This document shows, one piece after another, positions 29,984 through 39,527 of a stretch of DNA of 64,000 nucleotides. The notes below the pieces were generated by a model that was not told where the DNA came from, did no database searches, and saw only the letters and a list, made by a program, of their open reading frames with translations. Origin of the DNA: Caballeronia sp. SBC1 (GTDB taxonomy: Bacteria > Pseudomonadota > Gammaproteobacteria > Burkholderiales > Burkholderiaceae); the NCBI RefSeq assembly GCF_011493005.1, contig NZ_CP049158.1, positions 1,426,001-1,490,000 of the forward strand, given 5' to 3'. How positions within the stretch are numbered: position 1 is the stretch's first letter; every line of letters starts with the position of its first letter. A program made the position numbers and the translations under genes.

Positions 29984-30544
29984 TCAATTCGGCATCGCCC
30001 CCGGTTTGGCGCTTGATTCGGGGTAGATCACGGTGCCGTCGGGCTGCGCTGAGGCTTGCGGCGTAAGCGTCGCGGGCCTGACCTGATGCGGGCCCATGAT
30101 GTGCAGCACGGTCTCGCCTCGCCCGAGCAGATAATCGGCCACAATCCGCCGATGACACCGCCACCACACGGCTTCCGAGCACATGATCGCGCAGCGCCGC
30201 GCGTGGCCGAGCGCTAGCAGTTCTTCCAGAGCTTGGCGGAAAGGTTCGCCCAGCGCGTAGTCAGCGTAATTGCGGAACGCCGGATGGGTCCAGTAGGTGT
30301 TTGGTGACGGTTGGTCCGTGTTGCGCTTGCCGCGCCGGCCACCCAGCGCCGCAATGTGCACGTATGCAATACCCTCTGCACCCAGCGAAGCCGGGAGGGT
30401 GTCCTGGTTGAATTGCGGATTGGTGCGCGATCTCGGAATGCTGCGGACATCGACCAGCATTTCGATCTCGCTTTCTTTCAGCAAGCCGGTAAATTCCGCC
30501 AGCGGACGCGTTGAATGACCAATGGTGAAAAAAGGCGCGTTCAT
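29984..30544 (-). CDS. DUF488 family protein
   Basis: A 186-residue protein beginning MNAPFFTIGHSTRPLAEFTG, with the family signatures MLVDVRSIPRSRTNPQFNQ, the G-G-R-R-G-K segment and CAIMCSEAVWWRCHRRIVAD. DUF488 proteins share these conserved Arg, Cys and His residues, but their reaction is not established. It lies just downstream of a GFA-family gene on the same strand, with 58 bases between, so it may be co-transcribed. Confidence 0.9.
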   Translation of the reverse strand: MNAPFFTIGHSTRPLAEFTGLLKESEIEMLVDVRSIPRSRTNPQFNQDTLPASLGAEGIAYVHIAALGGRRGKRNTDQPSPNTYWTHPAFRNYADYALGEPFRQALEELLALGHARRCAIMCSEAVWWRCHRRIVADYLLGRGETVLHIMGPHQVRPATLTPQASAQPDGTVIYPESSAKPGAMPN

Positions 30545-30602
30545 CTGGCGATCCATGGGTCCGGCAAGCCGGTACGCTCGTCAGGACCGGTTCAGGGCTG
30601 GT

Positions 30603-31022
30603 TCAGGACCGGTCTTCGGGATATTCCCGCCGTCCATCGCCGGACAGCCACGGCTCGCGGCGGATGCACCAGAGTTCATAGGATGGCTCGAGAAAACCGG
30701 TTTCATCGAAGGCGCCAATCGGCAAGTCGATCTCGTCATTGTTGACATACGCCATGTACGCCACCGACCCGCATACCGGGCAGAAGTGGCGGCGGGCATC
30801 CGCGGAGCTTTGCCAGGCTCGGGTCACGCCCGACATGGTGACCTGCTCCTCCGCATACACCGCGTACGCGCCAAATGCCGAACCATGCACGCGGCGGCAT
30901 GTCATGCAATGGCAAAGACCGACGCGATTCGGCCCCGCCGTCGCCGTAAAGCGCCACGCACCGCACGCGCAGCCCCCTTCATGTCGAACTTCCTGACCCG
31001 TGTTCTGAATCATGTCGTTCAT
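30603..31022 (-). CDS. GFA-family zinc-binding protein
   Basis: A 139-residue member of the glutathione-dependent formaldehyde-activating/CENP-V domain family. The zinc ligands are visible in EGGCACGAWRF, LCHCMTCRRVHGSAFG and HFCPVCGSVAYM. Members form a small zinc-rich fold; a few act in glutathione-linked formaldehyde handling, most are unassigned. It is probably the first gene of a short unit with the DUF488 gene. Confidence 0.9.
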   Translation of the reverse strand: MNDMIQNTGQEVRHEGGCACGAWRFTATAGPNRVGLCHCMTCRRVHGSAFGAYAVYAEEQVTMSGVTRAWQSSADARRHFCPVCGSVAYMAYVNNDEIDLPIGAFDETGFLEPSYELWCIRREPWLSGDGRREYPEDRS

Positions 31023-31211
31023 CGCCGCCTCCCTATAATCTGGTATCTGTATCTACTGGCATGCAGGAACTGTCACCAAGCAGCAGCGACCATGGCAACA
31101 ATCTTAGTAGCAATCCGCGTGGTAGCAACCTGCGCGCCGCATTGGCTTTGCGACGTACAAAAAAGCGCGGTTTTGCTACGATGACACCCCCACGAGACGG
31201 AGATGGCACTC

Positions 31212-32522
31212 ATGAAGCACCTATCCCTGCTGGCTCTGCTCCCCTCCGGCGCGACGGTTACCGCGGCGACCGGGCCGTACGCGACACCGGCCGCTCCCGA
31301 TCTCGCTGCCTATGTGCTCTCGCACGAACGTCATGACGCTGCCGAGAACGCTCCGTCTGCGCGCAAGGATTACAAAAACGTGCACGTCGCGGATGTCATG
31401 ACCGACGAGTACGTGTTCCCGCTTGGAGAAACCGGCAAGTCGATCGTGCTGTCCGGTTATCAGATTGCTGCGGGATTTCTCGCCGAGCGCGCCGCCGACG
31501 AATGGCTCGAACTCGCGCGCCAACAGCACGTAGCCAATGGTGGTTCAGACAGCGATGGCACGCGGCACATACCGGATCCCGCTGAAGCCGATCAATTGAT
31601 GGACCGTGCGCTCGAATCCGCGGAACGCATTCTTGCGCCGTTTGAAGCAGCGCCAATCGCATCGCTGTTCGAAACGCACTATCGCGGTGCTCGCGAATTT
31701 CTGCGCCTGAGCTGGGAAGGTTTGCCGGAAGACCTGGTGCCCAAGTCGCGACGGCCGGCCGTGGTGTTGAAAGCGGCTGCGGATCTGGCGCCGGCATCGG
31801 CCAGGCAGGACTACGACCCCTACGGTCTGGAAGGCACGAGCGATTACGACGTCGACAAGCCGTTGGCCTATCGTGAAAAAATCGGCCCGTTCCTGCTGAC
31901 CATGACCTACCGGCATGAATATCCGCAGGTCGACGACGAACGGCTCGGCACCGCGTTCGCGGTATTTCACGAGGCGGGCACGGATATCGTCGCGGCGGCG
32001 GTCGAGTTGAAACTCGTGAAAGTGCCGCCCATCCAGAGCAGCGCGGACCTCGTTTATGTCCTCGATACCTACTCCGGCGAGATGCTGTCGCTGGCGCTCG
32101 CCGCCACCGAAGCGCTTGGGGCCGAGCGTCTGTGCAGCGTGTTCAATACACACCGGGTGGTATATATCAGCACGTGGGAAGTGAGGAAACCGTGGCGCGG
32201 CGAGGGCTTGGGGGTCGCGTTGCTGCGTGAGGCGTTGGAACGCCTGCCAGCGGATTCCGATGGCCGTCCCGATGCGTTATGCGTCGCGCCCGAGCCGTAT
32301 CAGACCGAAATGCGGTATCTCAGCCAGTTGCCGCCCGCATTGCGCGCCGAAGTCGACGCGCCGGCGCAAAGGCTCACCCGGCATCTGACGGAATGGCTGG
32401 ATCGTGCAAACCTGCCGAACGTGAAGACACATTTTTTCATCCCGATGGCCAAGCATGAAGGCATTGGATCGGCGGGTGAAAACGCGCGGCTGATCGACCG
32501 GATCATGGAAAGTGAAGCCTGA
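31212..32522 (+). CDS. Uncharacterised protein with a C-terminal GNAT-like segment
   Basis: A 436-residue protein beginning MKHLSLLALLPSGATVTAA. The N-terminal two thirds have no recognised domain. Near residues 320-345 is VYISTWEVRKPWRGEGLGVALLREALE, whose R-G-E-G-L-G matches the acetyl-CoA pyrophosphate loop of GNAT acetyltransferases; the flanking strand and helix fit. The start ATG at 31212 follows GGAG; an ATG at 31203 is possible. It overlaps the isochorismatase-like gene by 11 bases, suggesting coupled expression. The domain assignment for the N-terminal region is unknown. Confidence 0.7.
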   Translation: MKHLSLLALLPSGATVTAATGPYATPAAPDLAAYVLSHERHDAAENAPSARKDYKNVHVADVMTDEYVFPLGETGKSIVLSGYQIAAGFLAERAADEWLELARQQHVANGGSDSDGTRHIPDPAEADQLMDRALESAERILAPFEAAPIASLFETHYRGAREFLRLSWEGLPEDLVPKSRRPAVVLKAAADLAPASARQDYDPYGLEGTSDYDVDKPLAYREKIGPFLLTMTYRHEYPQVDDERLGTAFAVFHEAGTDIVAAAVELKLVKVPPIQSSADLVYVLDTYSGEMLSLALAATEALGAERLCSVFNTHRVVYISTWEVRKPWRGEGLGVALLREALERLPADSDGRPDALCVAPEPYQTEMRYLSQLPPALRAEVDAPAQRLTRHLTEWLDRANLPNVKTHFFIPMAKHEGIGSAGENARLIDRIMESEA

Positions 32523-33036
32523 TCGGGTGCTTGTTGTTATCGATATGCAGGCGAAATTGATGCCGCATATCGATAACGGCGCGGCTGTGTTGAGGCGTTG
32601 TTTAACGCTGGTGAAAGCGGCCGATTTGCTCGATATCCCGGTACTTGTCACCGAGCAGAACCCGCGCGGGCTTGGTGCGAGCATCGATGGCTTGATTGAC
32701 GAGCGGCATCGCCTAATCGAGAAAGACACGTTCGACGCAACGCTATGCCCGGACTTTGTGGCAGCGCTGCCGTCGAAGGAAACGGTGCTGTTCGTGGCCG
32801 GTTGCGAAGCGCATGTTTGCGTGTTGCTCACCGTGACCGGCTTGCTGAAGCTGGGCTATGCGGTGGAACTGATCGCCGATGCGGTCGGTTCCCGCTCGCC
32901 GGAGAATAAGGCAATCGCGCTCGCTAGAGCGCAGCGCGAGGGCGCGCTTCCCACCACCACGGAAACCGCGATCTTCGGCTGGTTGGGAACCTGCCGGCAT
33001 CCGCGTTTCAGGGACGCATTGGCGCTGATTAAGTAG
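32512..33036 (+). CDS. Isochorismatase-family cysteine hydrolase
   Basis: A 174-residue cysteine hydrolase. The catalytic triad is visible: Asp in VLVVIDMQAKLMP, Lys in LIEKDTFDATL, and Cys in VAGCEAHVCVLLT. This set is used by isochorismatases, nicotinamidases and related amidases; the substrate cannot be read from the motifs. The start is a GTG that overlaps the upstream stop by 11 bases. It follows a GNAT-like gene, so the pair may modify and then hydrolyse a small molecule; that is inference. Confidence 0.88.
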   Translation: MKPDRVLVVIDMQAKLMPHIDNGAAVLRRCLTLVKAADLLDIPVLVTEQNPRGLGASIDGLIDERHRLIEKDTFDATLCPDFVAALPSKETVLFVAGCEAHVCVLLTVTGLLKLGYAVELIADAVGSRSPENKAIALARAQREGALPTTTETAIFGWLGTCRHPRFRDALALIK

Positions 33037-33241
33037 CCGCCGTAAAAATCACCTTCGAGCCATGCACCCCGATCATGGCTGGCATGAGCATATTTCGATT
33101 GTTGCGGGTTTTTGGCCTGCCTAGAGTGGGTTCACGCGTACGGTCACGTAGCGCTTCGGGATATCGAGTGACTAGCCCGAGTGAGCACCGCGCGTGAATA
33201 CCACTCCCCGTTCTCCGACTTTTCTGCTCAAGGCCACCATC

Positions 33242-34042
33242 ATGACGACTCGCCTTTCCCGCCTTGCCCGGCGCCTCTTCGTGGCTGCGGCTTTCGCCGT
33301 GCCCTTGGCGGCCACGACCACCTTCGCTCACGCGGACGCCCTTGATACCGTGCAGAAAAACGGCGTGCTGAGGGTCGGCGTGTTCATGGACTATCCACCG
33401 TTCGGCTCTATCGGCCCGGATATGAAACCGCAGGGTTATGACATTGAGATGGCCGATTATCTGGCCAGGACAATGAAGGTCAAGGTCGACCTCGTCCCGA
33501 TCACCGGGGAAAATCGTATCGCTTATCTCGCCACCGGCAAGGCCGACGTGCTGCTGAGCGTGGGCCAGACGCCGGAGCGCGAGAAAGTGCTCGAGTTTTC
33601 GCGGCCGTATGCGCCGTACTATCTCGCGGTGTTCGGGCCAAAGTCGTTGGCGGTGAAAAACGAGAAGGACCTGGCAGGCAAGACGATATCGGTAGCGCGC
33701 GGCACGCTGGAAGATTTGAGCGTAACGAAGGTCGCGCCGCCGGACGCGACGATCAAGCGTTTCGACGATCCCAATGGCGCCATTTCGGCGTTTCTGTCAG
33801 GGCAAGTTCAGCTGATGGTGGTGGGCAACGACGTGGGCGCAACAATCATTGCGCGTAATCCGCCGATTGCGCCCGAGCAGAAATTCGAGCTCTTCAGTTC
33901 ACCCGATCATGTTGCCGTGAACAAGGGCGAGACGCGCCTGCTGAAGGAAGTGGATGCGGCTGTGCTGAAAGCGAAGAACGACGGCACGCTGAACAAGCTC
34001 TCGACGAAGTGGCTCAAGGCGCCGTATCCGAGCGATTTGTAA
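33242..34042 (+). CDS. Orphan amino-acid-type ABC substrate-binding protein
   Basis: A 266-residue periplasmic protein with a signal peptide (MTTRLSRLARRLFVAAAFAV, cleavage near FAHADA). It shows the SBP_bac_3 pattern: LRVGVFMDYPPFGSIG, GYDIEMADYLARTMKVKVDL, the strand LATGKADVLLSVGQTPEREK, and TISVARGTLEDLSVTK. Such proteins bind polar amino acids or related compounds. No permease or ATPase gene is adjacent, and a terminator follows at once, so it either serves a transporter encoded elsewhere or feeds a sensor. The start at 33242 is the ATG of MTTRLS. Confidence 0.9.
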   Translation: MTTRLSRLARRLFVAAAFAVPLAATTTFAHADALDTVQKNGVLRVGVFMDYPPFGSIGPDMKPQGYDIEMADYLARTMKVKVDLVPITGENRIAYLATGKADVLLSVGQTPEREKVLEFSRPYAPYYLAVFGPKSLAVKNEKDLAGKTISVARGTLEDLSVTKVAPPDATIKRFDDPNGAISAFLSGQVQLMVVGNDVGATIIARNPPIAPEQKFELFSSPDHVAVNKGETRLLKEVDAAVLKAKNDGTLNKLSTKWLKAPYPSDL

Positions 34043-34071
34043 GCAAGGAAGGCTGAAACGTTAGTGATGTG

Positions 34072-34112
34072 AAATGCAAACTGCCACCGCGAGGTGGCAG
34101 TTTGCATTTCTG
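34072..34112 (+). terminator. Rho-independent terminator after the orphan binding protein
   Basis: A perfect 17-bp stem AAATGCAAACTGCCACC, a GCGA loop and a T-rich 3' arm. Very stable; it can act on both strands. Confidence 0.9.
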
Positions 34113-34573
34113 GTTAGCGCGGCCACCATCGGCTTTAAGCCGCCCGTAGCTCGTCGAGCAAATCAGGGTGGTGATCCAGTTTTGCAATCGCGTGGTTGGT
34201 CAACTTCGCGCCATGACAAATGCGCCACTTCTACGCCACGTCCACGCCATCAACTCAGTGTCTAATTAGAAACAGGCATACGGACATCGAATCTGCGAAC
34301 GCGCGCAGAGAACGCAAAAGTTTTCACCCGCCCCGATTTACCGATGAATGTAGCCCTTACCTGCAATCCCGAACGACAGACACCATAAGAGCGCGGCACT
34401 CATCGATGGCATCGGATTTGCTGACTCCACTCGTCTCCCTTCGCCTCATTGGCTTGCATCCCGCAAGCCCCAAGCGAATGGTGCCAGCGCCTCAGCTAGC
34501 CAGACATGCCGACTTTCCCGACGCGTCCAGCCAAACCCAGCGCTAACTTGATCGAGCGGAGCTTCATATCGCC
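34113..34573. other. Intergenic region upstream of the molybdenum oxidoreductase genes
   Basis: About 460 bases with no convincing gene. A minus-strand run near 34138-34215 reads as a plausible C-terminal peptide (AKLTNHAIAKLDHHPDLLDE, then LRAA and a stop), but it has an in-frame stop close upstream; it could be a gene remnant. The promoter of paoA must lie in the right half; no firm boxes were called. Confidence 0.4.
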
Positions 34574-35290
34574 ATGCGCCACATCAACGTCCCCCATAAC
34601 AGCAACCCCGACTCCGAGTCATCCGAAACAATAAAACCGTCGCGTCGCAGGTTCCTGCAATCCGCGGCAGCAGCGGCAGCCGTCACCGCCGCGCCGCTCG
34701 CCCGCGCGCAGCAACCGGCGGCGTCATCGGCGCCGCCGCCAACGCCCACCACGCCGACAGCCGCCACGCCGCTGATGCCCGTAAAGCTGACCATCAACGG
34801 CCATGCTTACGAAATGCAACTTGAAGCGCGCACGACTTTGCTCGACGCATTGCGCGAATACGCGAGCCTTACCGGCACGAAGAAAGGCTGCGACCGGGGC
34901 CAGTGCGGCGCGTGCACGGTGATCGCAAACGGCCGCCGCATCAACTCATGCCTGACGCTCGCCGTGATGCACCAGGGCGATTCAATCATCACCGTGGAAG
35001 GACTGGCCAATGCGCAGACGCTCAGTCTCAGCCCGATACAAAAGGCTTTCATCGATCACGACGCCTTCCAGTGCGGGTTCTGTACGCCCGGCCAACTGTG
35101 TTCGGCAACCGCGCTGATAGAAGAATTTCGGGCCGGCGACGCCAGCGCAGCGACCGCCGATGTCCGCTTCCGTCCGCCCCAACTCTCCGACGATGAAATC
35201 CGCGAACGCATGAGCGGCAATATCTGTCGCTGTGGTGCGTATCCGAACATTGTCGCGGCCGTGAAAACCGTCGCGATCAATAAAGCTTAG
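34574..35290 (+). CDS. paoA: Periplasmic aldehyde oxidoreductase, 2Fe-2S subunit (PaoA-like)
   Basis: A 238-residue xanthine-oxidase-family iron-sulfur subunit. A Tat signal (PSRRRFLQSAAAAAAVTAAP) sends the folded complex to the periplasm. The plant-type cluster ligands are in CDRGQCGACTVIANGRRINSC; the second 2Fe-2S cluster is in CGFCTPGQLC and NICRCGAYPN. A Pro/Thr-rich linker follows the signal. It is the first gene of the paoABC-like operon, nine bases before the flavin subunit gene. The substrate is most likely aromatic or aliphatic aldehydes. Confidence 0.92.
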   Translation: MRHINVPHNSNPDSESSETIKPSRRRFLQSAAAAAAVTAAPLARAQQPAASSAPPPTPTTPTAATPLMPVKLTINGHAYEMQLEARTTLLDALREYASLTGTKKGCDRGQCGACTVIANGRRINSCLTLAVMHQGDSIITVEGLANAQTLSLSPIQKAFIDHDAFQCGFCTPGQLCSATALIEEFRAGDASAATADVRFRPPQLSDDEIRERMSGNICRCGAYPNIVAAVKTVAINKA

Positions 35291-35299
35291 GAGCGCCAC

Positions 35300-36289
35300 A
35301 TGGATGCCATTTCTTACGAACGCGCCACTGACGTGAGCGCGGCGATCAAGGCAGCGCAGCAGCCGGGTGTCGCGTTTATCGGCGGCGGAACGAATCTGCT
35401 CGACCTGATGAAAGGCGGGGTCGCGAGGCCGGTGAAGCTCGTCGACATCACGCATATAGCCGGCCTGAACGCGGTGAGCGAATTGCCCGACGGCGGCCTG
35501 CGGATCGGTGCGCTGGTTCGCAACAGCGACGCTGCGAATCACACGTGGATTCGCGAGCGTTATCCGCTGCTGTCGCAGGCGTTCCTCGCGGGTGCATCGG
35601 CGCAGTTGCGCAACATGGCCACCGTCGGCGGCAACCTGATGCAACGCACGCGCTGTTATTACTTCTACGACACCGGCTTTCCCCAATGCAACAAACGCAC
35701 TCCCGGAAGCGGCTGTGCGGCGATAGAAGGCAACAGCCGCATCCACGCAATCCTGGGTGCGAGCGCGCAATGCATCGCGACTAATCCATCCGATATGAAC
35801 GTGGCCCTCGCGGCACTCGATGCCGTGGTGCGCGTGAACGGCCCTCAAGGTGAACGGACGATTCCGTTCGCGGAGTTTCATCGCTTGCCAGGGGACCATC
35901 CTGAAGTCGATACCACGCTGCAACCCGGCGAACTGATCACGTCTGTGGATCTGCCGCCCCCGCTCTTCGCGCAGCACTCGCATTATCTGAAGGTGCGTGA
36001 CCGTGCGAGCTACGCGTTCGCGCTTGTGTCGGTGGCTGCCGCGTTGCAGATGGACGGCAACACGGTGAGGACAGCGCGTATCGCGCTGGGCGGCGTCGCG
36101 CACAAACCGTGGCGTGCCACGGCGACTGAGCAAGCGCTCACTGGCCAGCCGTTATCACCCGACACGCTGCGTAGCGCGGCGGCGCTTGCCGTTCGCGACG
36201 CGCGGAGTTACCGCGACAATGGCTTCAAGATCGAACTGGCGCAGCGCGCGATTATCCGCGCGGTGTCGACTGCAGGAGGTGTGGCATGA
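35300..36289 (+). CDS. paoB: Aldehyde oxidoreductase, FAD-binding subunit (PaoB-like)
   Basis: A 329-residue flavin subunit. FAD contacts are visible in [17 protein letters not shown] and in [17 protein letters not shown]. The insert with three Cys residues ([20 protein letters not shown], followed by GC) matches the extra 4Fe-4S cluster site known from E. coli PaoB. It has no signal of its own and is probably co-exported with the PaoA-like subunit. It overlaps the molybdopterin subunit gene by four bases (ATGA). Confidence 0.92.
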   Translation: MDAISYERATDVSAAIKAAQQPGVAFIGGGTNLLDLMKGGVARPVKLVDITHIAGLNAVSELPDGGLRIGALVRNSDAANHTWIRERYPLLSQAFLAGASAQLRNMATVGGNLMQRTRCYYFYDTGFPQCNKRTPGSGCAAIEGNSRIHAILGASAQCIATNPSDMNVALAALDAVVRVNGPQGERTIPFAEFHRLPGDHPEVDTTLQPGELITSVDLPPPLFAQHSHYLKVRDRASYAFALVSVAAALQMDGNTVRTARIALGGVAHKPWRATATEQALTGQPLSPDTLRSAAALAVRDARSYRDNGFKIELAQRAIIRAVSTAGGVA

Positions 36290-38514
36290 GTGTTCTTGGA
36301 CAACCGCTCGACCGCACCGACGGTCTTCTGAAAGTCACGGGCCAGGCGAAATATTCCGCCGATAACCCCGAAGCGAAGCTTGCACATGCGGTACTGGTGA
36401 CAAGCACGATCGCCCATGGCAGGGTGGCTTCCATGGATACCGCGCGCATACAAGCCATGCCCGGTGTCTTGCTCGTGATGACTCACGAAACCGCGATGCG
36501 TCTGCCCAATGACGGCAAACCGAATGCCGAGCCGCCGGCTGTGCGCAGATTGTCGCTCCTGCAAACCGACGAAGTGCGCTACAGCAACGAGCCAGTGGCC
36601 GTAGTCGTTGCCGATACGCTTGAACGCGCAACCGATGGCGCCCGCAAACTCCAGGCATCGATTCGCTACGAAGCCGCAACGCCGAACACGGACTATCAAC
36701 GCGCGAAAGGCACCGCCTACCAGCCGGAAAAAATGATGGGCCGGCCAATCAACACACAGCGCGGCGATGTGGCCGCCGGTCTGCGTCAAGGTCCTACTCG
36801 CCTTGACGTTGTCTACACCACGCCCAACGAGCACCACAATCCAATGGAGCCACATGCCACGCTCGCCCGCTGGGACGGCCCGAACCTCACCCTCTACGAT
36901 GCAACGCAAGGCGTCTCCGGCGCACGCGGCGCGGTGGCGAAAACGCTCGGTATCAAGGAGGAGAACGTGCGCGTGATTTGCCCGTTCGTTGGCGGCGGTT
37001 TTGGATGCAAGGGCTCGGCGTGGTCGCATGTCGTGCTCGCCGCCATGGCAGCGAAACAAACCGGCCGGCCGGTTCGCCTCGTGCTCGAACGTCCGCAAAT
37101 GTTCGGCATGGTCGGCAACCGGCCGTTCACGGATCAGCACATCCAGATCTCGGCACGCGACGACGGCACGCTCACCGGCATGCGCCACGACGTGATCTCG
37201 ACCACGTCGACGTTCGAAGACTGGAACGAAAGCTCGGCAATCGTCACGCGCATGCTGTATGCCGTGCCGAACCAGGCGACTACGCACAAGCTGGTGAAAC
37301 TCGATGTGGGTACACCGACGTTCATGCGCGCGCCCGGCGAAACGAGCGGCTCGTTTGCGCTCGAATCCGCGATGGACGAAATGGCGTACCAGTTGAACAT
37401 GGACCCGCTCGCGTTCCGGCTGAAGAACTATGCCGAGATGGAACCGCAGGAAAAGAAACCGTGGTCGGAGAAGTCACTGCGCGAGTGTTATCAAATGGGT
37501 GCGGAGAAATTCAGCTGGTCGCGGCGCAATCCGAAGCCGCGTTCCATGCGTGATGGCAACGTGCTGATCGGTCTCGGCATGGCGACGGCAACGTATCCGG
37601 CGAACCGCAGCGAGGCATCCGCTATTGCACGCATCCTGCCGGACGGCACGGCAATGGTCGCATCGGGCACGCAGGATCTCGGCACCGGCACCTATACCGT
37701 GATGACACAAGTGGCCGCCGATGCATTGGGCTTTCCCATGGATAAGGTCGACTTCGCACTCGGCGATTCGTCGCTGCCGCACGCGCCTGTGTCTGGCGGT
37801 TCGCAGTCGGTGGCGAGCGTGTCGCCTGCGGTGCGTGAAGCGGCGTCGCAGGCACGCGCCAAGTTGATCGCCATGGCGATAGCGGATTCGGGGTCGCCGC
37901 TAAGCGGGGGTTCCATCGACGATGTCACCGTCAACAACGGCTGGGTCATCAGCCGCGCCGATCCGTCAAAACGCGATCCGGCGGCCGCGGTGATCGCGCG
38001 CAACGGCGGCAAGCCGATCGAAGCGATGGCGACCACCAAGCCCGGCGACGAGAAACAGCAGTTCGCGTTTCACTCGTTCGGCGCGGTATTCACGGAAGTT
38101 CACGTCGATGCCGACCTGGGCACGATCCGCGTGCCGCGCATTGTGGCCGTATATGACGTCGGCAGCCTGCTCAACGAAAAGACTGCGCATAGCCAGTTGA
38201 TGGGCGGCCTCGTGTGGGGCATAGGCTCGGCGTTGACCGAGAAGAGCGAACTCGATGCACGTTATGGCCGCTACACCAATGCCAACCTCGCCGAATATCA
38301 CGTGCCGGTGAACGCCGATATCGGTTTGCTCGACATCACCTTGCTGGGCAAACCCGATCCGCATATCAACCCGCTGGGCGCGCGGGGTATTGGTGAGATC
38401 GGCATTACGGGAGTGGCTGGATCAATCGGGAATGCCGTGTATCACGCGACCGGCGTGCGCGTGCGCGATTTGCCAATCACGCTCGACAAGGTAATGCCGA
38501 AAACAACGGTCTGA
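36286..38514 (+). CDS. paoC: Aldehyde oxidoreductase, molybdopterin-binding subunit (PaoC-like)
   Basis: A 742-residue catalytic subunit of a xanthine-oxidase-family molybdoenzyme. The family segments include [10 protein letters not shown], the cofactor loops [40 protein letters not shown] and [19 protein letters not shown], and the active-site Glu near the C-terminus in [15 protein letters not shown]. The MocA-like gene downstream indicates that the cofactor is the cytosine dinucleotide form. It is exported with the PaoA-like Tat subunit and passes electrons through the 2Fe-2S and FAD centres. Natural substrate not readable from sequence. Confidence 0.93.
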   Translation: MSVLGQPLDRTDGLLKVTGQAKYSADNPEAKLAHAVLVTSTIAHGRVASMDTARIQAMPGVLLVMTHETAMRLPNDGKPNAEPPAVRRLSLLQTDEVRYSNEPVAVVVADTLERATDGARKLQASIRYEAATPNTDYQRAKGTAYQPEKMMGRPINTQRGDVAAGLRQGPTRLDVVYTTPNEHHNPMEPHATLARWDGPNLTLYDATQGVSGARGAVAKTLGIKEENVRVICPFVGGGFGCKGSAWSHVVLAAMAAKQTGRPVRLVLERPQMFGMVGNRPFTDQHIQISARDDGTLTGMRHDVISTTSTFEDWNESSAIVTRMLYAVPNQATTHKLVKLDVGTPTFMRAPGETSGSFALESAMDEMAYQLNMDPLAFRLKNYAEMEPQEKKPWSEKSLRECYQMGAEKFSWSRRNPKPRSMRDGNVLIGLGMATATYPANRSEASAIARILPDGTAMVASGTQDLGTGTYTVMTQVAADALGFPMDKVDFALGDSSLPHAPVSGGSQSVASVSPAVREAASQARAKLIAMAIADSGSPLSGGSIDDVTVNNGWVISRADPSKRDPAAAVIARNGGKPIEAMATTKPGDEKQQFAFHSFGAVFTEVHVDADLGTIRVPRIVAVYDVGSLLNEKTAHSQLMGGLVWGIGSALTEKSELDARYGRYTNANLAEYHVPVNADIGLLDITLLGKPDPHINPLGARGIGEIGITGVAGSIGNAVYHATGVRVRDLPITLDKVMPKTTV

Positions 38515-38526
38515 CGTTTTGCCGGG

Positions 38527-38571
38527 AAAACCGCTCGGTTGTGCCACTGTGCATGCCGCGCGGTTTTTTTC
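38527..38571 (+). terminator. Rho-independent terminator after paoC
   Basis: Stem AAAACCGCTCGG against CCGCGCGGTTTT, one mismatch, an 17-base loop and a run of seven T. It separates paoABC from the MocA-like gene, which must then have its own promoter or rely on read-through. Confidence 0.75.
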
Positions 38572-38633
38572 GTGCTTGCGGCGCGCGTTGGCGCTTGTCA
38601 AAATCGACGCTTCTTACTATCAGGACGCCGGCC

Positions 38634-39221
38634 ATGAGTTATTCATCGAGCGCGACTGGCATTCTGCTTGCAGCCGGGTACGGTTCCCGCTTCGATCCGA
38701 GCGGTCTTCATAACAAACTTCTCGCCACGCTCCCTGACGGCACGCCGGTCGTGTATCAGTCTGCGCGGCGGTTGCTGTCGGCGGTGTCACGCGTGGTGGC
38801 CGTGGTGCGGCCAGGATCGGAGAAGCTGGCGGAAGTGCTGAACGAAGCGGGCTGCGACGTGATGTTTTCCATCGATGCCGAACGCGGCATGGGCGCGACG
38901 CTTGCCGCTGCAGTTCGCGCGACGCAGGACGCGGAAGGCTGGCTGGTCACGCTTGGCGATATGCCGTGGATCGAGCCGGGGACGGTCGAGGCAGTGGCGC
39001 GATCACTGGACGCGGGGGCTTCGATTGTTGCGCCGTTTTATCGCGGGCAAAGGGGGCATCCGGCGGGGTTTGGCGCCATGCATCGGGAAGCGCTCAGCGC
39101 GCTCGACGGCGATGCCGGTGCGCGGGCGCTGTTTATGTCGGAGGCGGTGGAGCGCATCGACGTTGAAGACGCGAATATTCTGCGCGACGTGGATTTACCG
39201 GCGGACTTGCATCCCCATTGA
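38634..39221 (+). CDS. MocA-like molybdenum cofactor nucleotidyltransferase
   Basis: A 195-residue NTP-transferase-fold protein. The nucleotide-binding motif is GILLAAGYGSRFDPSGLHNK (usual consensus LAAGxSxRxGxxK), then VVAVVRPGSEKLAEVL, VTLGDMPWIEP with the metal Asp, and YRGQRGHPAGFG. MocA makes molybdopterin cytosine dinucleotide from CTP for xanthine-oxidase-family enzymes; its place directly after paoABC supports that. The ATG at 38634 starts the family-like sequence; the longer frame passes through the terminator. Confidence 0.9.
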   Translation: MSYSSSATGILLAAGYGSRFDPSGLHNKLLATLPDGTPVVYQSARRLLSAVSRVVAVVRPGSEKLAEVLNEAGCDVMFSIDAERGMGATLAAAVRATQDAEGWLVTLGDMPWIEPGTVEAVARSLDAGASIVAPFYRGQRGHPAGFGAMHREALSALDGDAGARALFMSEAVERIDVEDANILRDVDLPADLHPH

Positions 39222-39227
39222 AATGTC

Positions 39228-39527
39228 CTACTGCGGCTCTTCTGCTGCGCGCTCTTCTGCTGCGTCGTGCACGACGCCACCATCGCGCTTTCCGACCGCG
39301 ATGACGACGACCGTCACGATCTCGTCCTGGACCTGATAGACAAGCCTGTACCCTCTGGTACGAAGCTTGATCTTGTAGCAGTCCTTCATTCCGTGCAGCC
39401 GCGAAGCTGGCACTTTCGGGTTCTCGAGCCTCAAGTCCAGCTTCTTCGCAAACTGACGTCGCGTCTCGGCGTCAAGCTTTCGCCATTCCTTCTCCGCGTT
39501 GAGTTTGAACCTCAGCTTGTAGGTCAT
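39228..39527 (-). CDS. RelE/ParE-superfamily toxin
   Basis: A 99-residue basic protein, MTYKLRFKLNAEKEWRKLDA, with the fold pattern of RelE: helices with LDAETRRQFAKKLDLRLENP, then strands YKIKLRTRGYRLVYQVQDE and VVVIAVGKRDGG. The Arg/Lys residues in KLRTRGYRLVYQ are in the place of the mRNA-cleaving residues of RelE. An acidic Glu/Ala tail follows. It is the second gene of a two-gene unit, and its ATG overlaps the antitoxin stop by four bases. Confidence 0.9.
   Translation of the reverse strand: MTYKLRFKLNAEKEWRKLDAETRRQFAKKLDLRLENPKVPASRLHGMKDCYKIKLRTRGYRLVYQVQDEIVTVVVIAVGKRDGGVVHDAAEERAAEEPQ

Noticed and set aside
34138..34215. Peptide-like minus-strand run ending LRAA-stop
   Set aside because: Stop codon close upstream in the same frame and too short to call; could be a remnant but not supported.
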